A stretch of DNA of 6,161 nucleotides. Origin: PHAA01 sp034678805 (GTDB taxonomy: Bacteria; Bacillota; Syntrophomonadia; Syntrophomonadales; Syntrophomonadaceae). Of this stretch, positions 1-4,422 are shown in pieces. The stretch spans positions 1 to 6,161 of the forward strand of contig JAXDBN010000272.1 in the NCBI GenBank assembly GCA_034678805.1, written 5' to 3'. The translations under genes were made by a program, and so were the position numbers. The notes under the pieces are model-generated. The model made no database searches. It saw only the letters and a program-made list of their open reading frames with translations, and was not told the origin of the DNA. Positions within the stretch are counted from its first letter, which is position 1. The number at the start of each line of letters is the position of its first letter.

Positions 1-42
1 GCCTGTATCTGGCTACAGCACAAATGTTAAGGAGGTTCAACA

Positions 43-222
43 GTGTTTGGAAACATAGGCCCCTGGGAATTAATACTCATTCTGGTGGTGGTGCTGGTTA
101 TATTTGGCCCCGGCAAACTACCCCAGGTGGGGGAATCTATAGGAAAGGCGATGAACAGCTTTAAGCGGGCTCAGGCCGGGGAACTGGATGAAGAGCCGAA
201 AAAGAACTTAAAACTTAACTAG
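43..222 (+). CDS. tatA: Sec-independent (twin-arginine) translocase subunit TatA/TatE
   Basis: A 59-residue protein starting at GTG, with AAGGAGG at 29-35 seven bases upstream. The translation begins MFGNIGPWEL, then a single hydrophobic segment (about residues 8-21), the conserved FGPGKLP hinge (residues 21-27) and an amphipathic helix (GESIGKAMNSFKRAQ, about 30-44). A short charged tail (DEEPKK) ends the protein. This is the diagnostic TatA/E architecture: E9 after the N-terminal residues, a short membrane helix, the F-G-P hinge, then a helix lying on the membrane face. TatA subunits oligomerise to form the pathway for folded twin-arginine proteins across the cytoplasmic membrane. The length fits the short Gram-positive forms. 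No tatC is visible, so it may lie upstream or elsewhere. A terminator follows directly. TatB is less likely given the short tail and Gram-positive context. Family assignment is confident. Confidence 0.93.
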   Translation: MFGNIGPWELILILVVVLVIFGPGKLPQVGESIGKAMNSFKRAQAGELDEEPKKNLKLN

Positions 223-247
223 GAAGCCATAGGCTTGAGAAAAATTG

Positions 248-294
248 ACGACTTGGGATCCAATCCACATTTGGACCGAGTCGTTTCTTTTTTT
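248..294 (+). terminator. Intrinsic terminator after tatA
   Basis: Left arm 248-263 pairs with right arm 271-284: ACGACT, GG and TCCAA match, with one T-G wobble and a two-base bulge (GA) in the left arm. The loop is about seven bases. A T-rich tract (TTCTTTTTTT) follows at 285-294. It separates tatA from the LytR-CpsA-Psr gene, so the two are likely independent transcription units. Confidence 0.85.
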
Positions 295-329
295 GGTATT
301 TTTCTCTCCCGGATCGCCGAATTTGAATA

Positions 330-357
330 TCGAAAAGAATCCTGGCATAGCTATTAT
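330..357 (+). promoter_or_regulatory. Possible promoter for the LytR-CpsA-Psr gene
   Basis: TCGAAA at 330-335 and TATTAT at 352-357 are separated by 16 bases, giving four of six and five of six matches to the sigma-A boxes. It lies between the tatA terminator and the start at 388, where a promoter is needed. The -35 box is weak. TTGAAT at 323-328 is an alternative -35, but no good -10 box lies at standard spacing from it. Confidence 0.35.
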
Positions 358-387
358 TAGTATTTCCAGTCGAGAGGAATACCTTTG

Positions 388-1269
388 ATGGAGAGGCGCA
401 AAGTTGCCCTAATAGCCATTTTGTTTATGGTTATCATAGTTTTTTTGAATATAGGGAGGGTTTTGCCATTATCGGTACGAGAGATGATAAAAAGCGGACA
501 GCCCATTAATATACTGCTGCTGGGGATCGATGCCCGCCCGGATGAAGTCTATGCCCGCAGTGACACCATTATTTTGGCCAGCTTAAACCGTGACCTGAAC
601 AAAGCCGCCCTGGTTTGGATACCTCGTGATACCAGAATATCATCACCCAATAAAAGCCAAAAAATCAATATGGTGACCCAATTACAAGGGCCGGACGCTA
701 CCTGTAAAGAAGTGGGCAAATTATTGGGGACAACCGTTGATTATTACGTTATGACTAACTTTTCGGGATTTGAGAAAATAATAGATTTATTAGGCGGGGT
801 ATATATAGATGTAGATATTAACCTTTCCAGCCCGGCTTCCGGGATTTATCTTACCAAAGGCTATCACCGTCTCACAGGTAGGGAGGCCCTCAAATATGCA
901 CGTTATCGGGGAAGAATAGATGGAGATATCGGGCGGACCCAACGTCAGCAGAAATTGATCCGAGCTTTGGTCCACCAGATCCTGCAGCCGGATACCATTG
1001 AAAAGATACCCGATTTATTGGCCACTCTACGAGAGAATGTTCAAACCAATCTTTCCTTCACCGACATATTATACCTGGCGAATATACTGATTACGCTGAA
1101 TGATGACGACCTAGTGACCCAGACCTTACCCGGACGTGCCTATGCCGATCCGTTTTCCGGGGCTAGTTACTGGGAAGTGGATCGGCAGATATCCCGGAGT
1201 ATCCTGGATTCTCTATTCAACGGACACATATATGAAATTGACCTCAAGGATTTACCGGAAGCCAAATAA
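388..1269 (+). CDS. LytR-CpsA-Psr (LCP) family cell-wall polymer ligase
   Basis: A 293-residue protein. Residues about 6-27 form a single N-terminal membrane anchor after a short basic start (MERRK), placing the catalytic domain outside the membrane. The LCP domain spans about residues 38-200: INILLLGIDAR, RSDTIILASL, WIPRDTRI, KINMV, the GLLGG-like segment (IIDLLGGVYIDVD) and YARYRGRIDGDIGRTQRQQ. The Asp and Arg residues in these blocks are those that bind the polyprenyl-pyrophosphate head group and Mg2+ in known LCP enzymes. Family members transfer wall glycopolymers, such as teichoic acids or capsule, from the lipid carrier to peptidoglycan. The start is ATG 388, with AGAGGA at 373-378 upstream. 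An in-frame TTG immediately before it (385) would add one residue but sits closer to the ribosome binding site. No glycopolymer synthesis genes are adjacent, so the substrate is unknown. The gene ends just ahead of the padR promoter without an obvious terminator, so some read-through is possible. Confidence 0.93.
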   Translation: MERRKVALIAILFMVIIVFLNIGRVLPLSVREMIKSGQPINILLLGIDARPDEVYARSDTIILASLNRDLNKAALVWIPRDTRISSPNKSQKINMVTQLQGPDATCKEVGKLLGTTVDYYVMTNFSGFEKIIDLLGGVYIDVDINLSSPASGIYLTKGYHRLTGREALKYARYRGRIDGDIGRTQRQQKLIRALVHQILQPDTIEKIPDLLATLRENVQTNLSFTDILYLANILITLNDDDLVTQTLPGRAYADPFSGASYWEVDRQISRSILDSLFNGHIYEIDLKDLPEAK

Positions 1270-1276
1270 ATTTTTA

Positions 1277-1305
1277 TTGACATACATAGAACTGCTAGGC
1301 ATAAT
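1277..1305 (+). promoter_or_regulatory. Strong sigma-A-type promoter of the padR operon
   Basis: A perfect TTGACA (1277-1282) is followed after 17 bases by CATAAT (1300-1305), five of six to consensus. The start of transcription should fall around 1312, at the boundary of the second copy of the tandem repeat. A repressor bound to the repeats would cover both the promoter core and the initiation site. Confidence 0.8.
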
Positions 1306-1337
1306 ATAAAATACATACATAGAACTATTAGGTATAA
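1280..1337 (+). repeat. Tandem 33-bp-period repeat over the padR promoter, probable PadR operator
   Basis: Two copies of a 25-base unit lie at 1280-1304 and 1313-1337, with 22 of 25 positions identical (ACATACATAGAACT, then TAGG, then ATAA in both). The first copy occupies the -35/-10 spacer and most of the -10 box. The second covers the predicted start of transcription and ends just before the padR ribosome binding site. The second copy holds the imperfect dyad ATAGaaCTAT (1319-1328); the first has ATAGaaCTGC. Small PadR proteins usually repress their own operon through dyad operators overlapping the promoter. Assignment as the operator is inference from position and repetition. Confidence 0.6.
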
Positions 1338-1350
1338 GAGGGGGGATTGC

Positions 1351-1683
1351 ATGAACATTTCCAAAGACCTGATTGCGGCTTCAGCCACCCCTCTGATTTT
1401 GGCTATCCTCAAAGAAAATGATAGCTATGGTTATGCGATCATCAAACGTGTCAAGGAGATGTCCGAAAACCAGCTGGTTTGGACTGAAGGTATGCTCTAC
1501 CCCGTATTACACCGATTGGAGGAACAGCAGATGATTGAATCTTACTGGTTTAAATCGGAGGCAGGCCGGCAGCGTAAATACTACCGGATTCTGGAGCGCG
1601 GGCGGCAGGAATTGGAGCAGCAAAAGAAGCAATGGCAAATGGTTCATTCAGCCCTCAACAAGAGCTGGAGTGAAGAGAGCTAG
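1351..1683 (+). CDS. PadR family transcriptional regulator
   Basis: A 110-residue winged-helix protein. Residues about 15-85 carry the PadR domain: LILAILKENDSYGYAIIKRVKE (helices 1-2), LVWTEGMLYPVLHRLEEQQMI (recognition helix region with the typical G-x-LYPxLxRLE motif) and the wing with GRQRKYYRIL. A C-terminal dimerisation helix (RGRQELEQQKKQWQMVHSALNKSW) completes the fold. The short length matches the small PadR subfamily with a single C-terminal helix. The start at ATG 1351 follows a GAGGGGGG tract at 1338-1345. The next gene begins 18 bases after the stop, so the two form an operon. PadR proteins are usually repressors relieved by a ligand or by a partner protein. Here the duplicated repeat over its own promoter suggests autoregulation. 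The inducer cannot be read from the sequence. Confidence 0.93.
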   Translation: MNISKDLIAASATPLILAILKENDSYGYAIIKRVKEMSENQLVWTEGMLYPVLHRLEEQQMIESYWFKSEAGRQRKYYRILERGRQELEQQKKQWQMVHSALNKSWSEES

Positions 1684-1701
1684 TTAACAAGGAGGGTCAG
1701 T

Positions 1702-3057
1702 ATGTTTGACTTGGAGGCACAGATACAGTCGTGGAGCAACCATTTAAGGGCTCGCGGCAATTTTACGGAATCTGATATCCGTGAACTGGAAAATCATTTA
1801 CGCGATGAGATCGAGGATCTAACCAACGCCGGTCTGGCTCCGGATGAATCATTTCTAATCAGCGTCAAGCGTTTGGGGAAAATCGATGCCATCTCCCATG
1901 AGTTTGCCAAGGTAAATACCGATAACCTATGGCGTCAACTGTATATCGATCCGGTGGATCCAAAGTCGAGGCAGCAGAACCGGCGTGACATTACGCTGGT
2001 GGTAATATTTGCCCTGCTGGCCGGCACCGCGATCAAAATCCCGGAATTGTTTGGGTTAGGATTTTCCAGCCAGGGATCGGAACTATTTTATGTAAAAAAC
2101 CTGAGCATGTTTATCCTGCCTTTTATCGCCGTCTTTTTCCTGATTAAAAGACAGGCTGGCCGCCAGGTCTGGATCTCTATTCTGGGTATTTTCATGGTTG
2201 CGGCTGTTATTATTAACCTTTACCCGTCATTTGAACCCCATAACACTGCTTACCTGAGTGGTCTGCACCTCCCCTTATTCTTGTGGCTGGTAGTGGGGGC
2301 AGCATACATCGGCCGGGGATGGCGGGAGAGCCAAGGCCGGATGAATTTTATTCGCTTCAGCGGTGAAGCTTTCATTTATGGTGTATTGGTGATGGCCGGG
2401 GTCATGGTACTGGGCGGATTTACCCAGGTTATCTTTGAAGCGATAAATATTGACACCGAAAGGTTCATGGAAGAGTATTTAATAATCTATGGGGGCTGTG
2501 CGGCGGCCATGATTACGGTTTATTTGGTGGAGGCGAAGAGAAGCGTAGTGGAAAATTTCGCCCCTATTTTGGCCAAAATCTTCAGTCCTCTCTTTCTTAT
2601 AACTATGACCGTCTTCCTTGGGGTAATTGCAGTCACTGGCCGCAGCCCGTTTATAGAAAGAGAATTTTTAATCGGCTTTGATTTTATGCTGGCTATGGTG
2701 CTGGGTTTGGTTCTATATGTTATTTCCGCCCGCGACGTAAACCAGCCCCCTAATCTGTTTGATTATTTAAACCTGGCCCTTATCCTGGTGGCACTGGTTA
2801 TCGACGGGATTGCTTTGTCAGCCATACTTTTCCGTTTGTCAACCTTCGGGATTACTCCCAACAAGCTGGCGGCTTTAGGTGAAAACCTGGCTCTGCTGGG
2901 TAACCTGGCCGGGCTGGCCTGGCTATATACCGGGTATTTTCGAAAGAAACATAACTTTGCCAAGCTCGAAAAATGGCAAACCGGCTATCTATACGTTTAT
3001 TTGGGATGGACCGCGATAGTGGCGTTTATATTTCCGGTTTTATTTAGGTTCTATTAA
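1702..3057 (+). CDS. Permease prefix domain 1-containing multi-pass membrane protein, DUF4153-like
   Basis: A 451-residue protein with AAGGAGG at 1689-1695 six bases before ATG. Residues 1-75 form a soluble helical domain (IQSWSNHLRARGNFTESDIRELENHLRDE..., then DESFLISVKRLG) of the permease-prefix or HAAS-like type, often encoded next to PadR regulators. The rest is membrane-embedded, with about eleven hydrophobic segments near residues 97-117, 132-149, 155-173, 185-204, 222-247, 258-276, 289-310, 322-343, 355-378, 391-413 and 430-448. Blocks such as FSPLFLI, TGRSPFIEREFLIGFD and FGITPNKLAALGENL resemble DUF4153 membrane proteins. No ATPase, transport or catalytic motif is evident, so the function is unknown. 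Co-transcription with padR suggests that the prefix domain senses something or interacts with PadR, while the membrane part is the effector or sensor; that is inference. The prefix call is firmer than the DUF4153 call. Confidence 0.8.
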   Translation: MFDLEAQIQSWSNHLRARGNFTESDIRELENHLRDEIEDLTNAGLAPDESFLISVKRLGKIDAISHEFAKVNTDNLWRQLYIDPVDPKSRQQNRRDITLVVIFALLAGTAIKIPELFGLGFSSQGSELFYVKNLSMFILPFIAVFFLIKRQAGRQVWISILGIFMVAAVIINLYPSFEPHNTAYLSGLHLPLFLWLVVGAAYIGRGWRESQGRMNFIRFSGEAFIYGVLVMAGVMVLGGFTQVIFEAINIDTERFMEEYLIIYGGCAAAMITVYLVEAKRSVVENFAPILAKIFSPLFLITMTVFLGVIAVTGRSPFIEREFLIGFDFMLAMVLGLVLYVISARDVNQPPNLFDYLNLALILVALVIDGIALSAILFRLSTFGITPNKLAALGENLALLGNLAGLAWLYTGYFRKKHNFAKLEKWQTGYLYVYLGWTAIVAFIFPVLFRFY

Positions 3058-3087
3058 GAATTCTGTATTACAATAGAAAAATTCACA

Positions 3088-3127
3088 GGAGGCAGTTCTG
3101 GGGAATCCCAGAGCTCCTCCGTTTTTT
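3088..3127 (+). terminator. Strong intrinsic terminator of the padR operon
   Basis: Left arm 3088-3102 (GGAGG..AG.TCTGGG) pairs with right arm 3107-3120 (CCCAGAGCTCCTCC), giving about 14 pairs with one bulged C and one T-G wobble. The loop is four bases (GAAT). The right arm is followed by G and six Ts (3121-3127). This cleanly ends the padR operon 30 bases after its last stop codon. Confidence 0.92.
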
Positions 3128-3137
3128 ATGTCTATCT

Positions 3138-3166
3138 TTGTAAGTCCTTGCCGACCTGAATACAAT
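3138..3166 (+). promoter_or_regulatory. Probable promoter of degV
   Basis: TTGTAA (3138-3143) and TACAAT (3161-3166) are separated by exactly 17 bases, four of six and five of six to sigma-A consensus. It lies just downstream of the padR operon terminator and 62 bases upstream of the degV start, as expected for an independent unit. Confidence 0.65.
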
Positions 3167-3191
3167 ATGAAAGAATTAGGAGAGGGAAGAT

Positions 3192-3215
3192 ATGGTTGAT
3201 GGCAAAAGCTTATAA
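3192..3215 (+). CDS. Possible seven-codon upstream ORF before degV
   Basis: ATG at 3192 encodes MVDGKSL followed by TAA. It is preceded by an AGGAGAGGG tract (3179-3187), a better Shine-Dalgarno match than many real genes have. Its stop codon overlaps the AAGGGGA ribosome binding site of degV (3214-3220), and it is in the same frame as degV. It could be a translated leader affecting degV initiation, or a former start made obsolete by the TAA. No peptide family can be assigned to seven residues. Confidence 0.25.
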   Translation: MVDGKSL

Positions 3216-3227
3216 GGGGACGTAAGG

Positions 3228-4091
3228 ATGGCTGTAAAAGTAATAACCGACAGCACAGCTTATATTGATCCAATTTGGCAGGAACAGCTGGATATCCAGG
3301 TTATACCGCTGAGCGTACACTTCAGCGATGAATCGTTTGTGGAAACAGAGGTCGATTACGATTATTTTTATCGTAAGATTGAGCAGACCGGGCAAATACC
3401 GACATCATCTCAACCATCCAGCGGTGAAGTATATACAATTTTTAAAGACATCATCGAGTCCGGGGATCAGGTGTTGGCTATTTTCATCTCCTCAGCCATG
3501 AGTGGAACATACCAAACCGCGTTGAGTGTTAAGCAGCAGCTGGAGCAGGAAATGGCCGGTCGCATTGAGATTTTGGATTCCCGGACCAACTGCATGGCGC
3601 TGGGATTGCAGGTATTGGCAGCTGCTCAGAGCGCCCATAACGGCAGCAGCTTGGATGAAGCAGTACAGGCCGCGATTGATATCCGTGACCGGGTGCATTT
3701 TTATTTTGTGCCGGAAACCCTGGAATACCTGAAAAAGGGAGGCCGCATCGGTACGGCCAGTGCTCTTTTGGGTACCCTTCTAAAAGTACGCCCCATTCTG
3801 ACCGTGGATATGAAAACCGGCATGACTCATCTGTGGGGAAAAACCCGCGGCACCTCGGCGGCCATTGACCGCATACTGAAGTTGCTGGAGGCCGACGCCC
3901 AGCAATATGGATTAAAGGAAATTATCATTCACCAGATTAATGCTCCGCAAAGAGCCATAGAGCTAAAGGACAAATTATCCCAAAAACATAAGTGTCCCAT
4001 CGGCATATGCTCAATCGGCCCGGTGATTGGGCTGCATACGGGTTTGGGAACGGTGGGCCTGGTATACACAACTGAACGGAAACCAGTATAA
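3228..4091 (+). CDS. DegV family fatty-acid-binding protein (FakB-like)
   Basis: A 287-residue protein, the usual DegV length, with AAGGGGA at 3214-3220 seven bases before ATG. The N-terminal domain opens with VKVITDSTAYID, then IPLSVHF, the PTSSQPSSGE block (residues 58-66) and ISSAMSGTYQ (87-96). The second domain has the LEYLKKGGRIG motif (165-175), LLKVRPILTV and the C-terminal SIGPVIGLHTGLGTVGLVY with His270. In characterised FakB proteins, a Thr/Ser of the TSQPS loop, a Ser of the SGT loop and a His near the C-terminus bind the fatty-acid carboxylate; all three are present. FakB presents exogenous or recycled fatty acids to the kinase FakA, giving acyl-phosphate for phospholipid synthesis. 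No fakA (DAK-type) gene is in the window, so the partner is encoded elsewhere. It appears monocistronic: its own promoter upstream and only a weak terminator candidate downstream. The DegV family is certain; the FakB role is inferred from the family. Confidence 0.94.
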   Translation: MAVKVITDSTAYIDPIWQEQLDIQVIPLSVHFSDESFVETEVDYDYFYRKIEQTGQIPTSSQPSSGEVYTIFKDIIESGDQVLAIFISSAMSGTYQTALSVKQQLEQEMAGRIEILDSRTNCMALGLQVLAAAQSAHNGSSLDEAVQAAIDIRDRVHFYFVPETLEYLKKGGRIGTASALLGTLLKVRPILTVDMKTGMTHLWGKTRGTSAAIDRILKLLEADAQQYGLKEIIIHQINAPQRAIELKDKLSQKHKCPIGICSIGPVIGLHTGLGTVGLVYTTERKPV

Positions 4092-4094
4092 AGC

Positions 4095-4144
4095 AAAGCA
4101 GCTACTTTTACAGTTAAGTGCTGATGCGAACAGCGGAGCTTTTT
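4095..4144 (+). terminator. Weak terminator candidate after degV
   Basis: AAAGC plus GCT (4095-4103) can pair with AGC plus GCTTT (4132-4142) around an internal loop, or a smaller GCTG/CAGC hairpin (4120-4134) can form. Five Ts follow at 4140-4144. The stem is poor and the loop large, so termination may be partial. Confidence 0.3.
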
Positions 4145-4168
4145 CCTACCATCTCCAGTACCGGTTTC

Positions 4169-4197
4169 TTGACATGAAAGGTATTTTATACTATCGT
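4169..4197 (+). promoter_or_regulatory. Possible promoter of the ABC-F leader transcript
   Basis: A perfect TTGACA (4169-4174) is followed after 17 bases by TATCGT (4192-4197), only four of six. TATACT at 4187-4192 is a better -10 box but lies only 12 bases from this -35. Either would start RNA around 4198-4205 and give a leader of about 220 bases before the ABC-F start, a reasonable size for an attenuator. Confidence 0.4.
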
Positions 4198-4249
4198 GAA
4201 TTTATCTTAGAGAAAGCTATAGGTGCGTATTTGATGAGGAAGTAACTGA

Positions 4250-4312
4250 TTTTGGAATGCAACGTTAGACGGTGGCTGCCCAACTAGCAGCACTATTAAT
4301 ATTGTTCCGAAA
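4250..4312 (+). other. Upstream folded domain of the ABC-F leader RNA
   Basis: TTTTGGAA plus CAA (4250-4262, two-base bulge) can pair with TTG plus TTCCGAAA (4302-4312), giving eleven pairs with one T-G wobble. It encloses a second hairpin, GTgGCTGC (4272-4279) with GCAGCAC (4287-4293), which has a seven-base loop. The domain ends exactly where the antiterminator left arm begins (4312), so the two would stack or compete at their junction. This was folded by eye; no energies were computed. Confidence 0.45.
4252..4287 (+). CDS. Candidate 11-codon leader peptide in the ABC-F leader
   Basis: TTG 4252 encodes MECNVRRWLPN and stops at TAG 4285-4287. AGGAAG at 4237-4242 lies nine bases upstream, five of six to a Shine-Dalgarno site. 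The ORF overlaps the left arm of the upstream leader fold (4250-4262/4302-4312) and the small hairpin at 4272-4293, so a ribosome on it would open these structures. Rival mini-ORFs are MRK (ATG 4234, stop 4243-4245) and MQR (ATG 4257, stop 4266-4268). None can be shown to be translated from sequence alone. Confidence 0.25.
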   Translation: MECNVRRWLPN

Positions 4313-4421
4313 AGGTTATTTCCCAAAATAATCGTGCATTAGTCTTTGCTCTAAACGGCCACAACTTAGCATGTATGCCATTAGGGAATAACCTTCTCTG
4401 TGAACCAGAGGAGGTCTTTTT
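4312..4421 (+). promoter_or_regulatory. Transcription attenuator of the ABC-F gene: antiterminator plus terminator over the ribosome binding site
   Basis: The terminator pairs ACCTTCTCTG (4391-4400) with CAGAGGAGGT (4406-4415): ten pairs including one T-G wobble, loop TGAAC, then CTTTTT (4416-4421). The competing antiterminator pairs AAGGTTATTTCCC (4312-4324) with GGGAATAACCTT (4384-4395): twelve pairs with one bulged T. The two share 4391-4395, so they exclude each other; when the antiterminator forms, only five terminator pairs (CTCTG/CAGAG) remain. The terminator's 3' arm contains the AGGAGG ribosome binding site, so the same hairpin can also block translation. A small A/T-rich hairpin (4315-4321 with 4326-4332) could sequester the antiterminator left arm. 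Attenuators of this kind precede several antibiotic-inducible ABC-F genes. The inducer here is not known. Confidence 0.75.
4409..4414 (+). promoter_or_regulatory. Ribosome binding site that sets the ABC-F start at TTG 4423
   Basis: A perfect AGGAGG ends eight bases before TTG 4423, which is in frame with the ABC-F gene. The in-frame ATG at 4375 has no Shine-Dalgarno site, and its extra 16 residues are encoded by the attenuator arms. TTG 4423 is therefore the preferred start. The site is inside the terminator 3' arm. Confidence 0.8.
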
Positions 4422-4422
4422 A

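Noticed and set aside
1..42. Possible tail of an upstream gene: frame 1 ends in TAA at 28-30, and frame 2 ends in TAG at 56-58.
   Set aside because: Only nine residues in frame 1 and eighteen in frame 2 are visible, neither recognisable. The TAA adjoining the tatA ribosome site is suggestive of an operon, but no frame can be chosen.
223..387. Search for a riboswitch or small RNA between tatA and the LCP gene.
   Set aside because: Apart from the terminator and a weak promoter no conserved riboswitch-like motif or further strong pairing is visible.
790..975. Minus-strand open frames inside the LCP, PadR, degV and ABC-F genes.
   Set aside because: They lie opposite well-supported coding genes, have no ribosome sites or recognisable domains, and are explained as shadows.
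4027..4245. A 72-codon open frame overlapping the end of degV and ending in the ABC-F leader.
   Set aside because: Its first third is a shadow of degV, there is no ribosome binding site, and the translation matches no known family. Its internal ATG at 4174 overlaps the candidate -35 box.
4371..4391. A six-codon ORF (MYAIRE, stop at 4389-4391) as the ABC-F leader peptide.
   Set aside because: It has no ribosome binding site and lies over the antiterminator right arm, so a ribosome there would favour neither a clear antiterminator nor normal leader-peptide logic.
4375..4422. An upstream ATG that would add 16 residues to the ABC-F protein.
   Set aside because: No Shine-Dalgarno site precedes it and the added residues are encoded by attenuator arms; AGGAGG is correctly spaced for TTG 4423.
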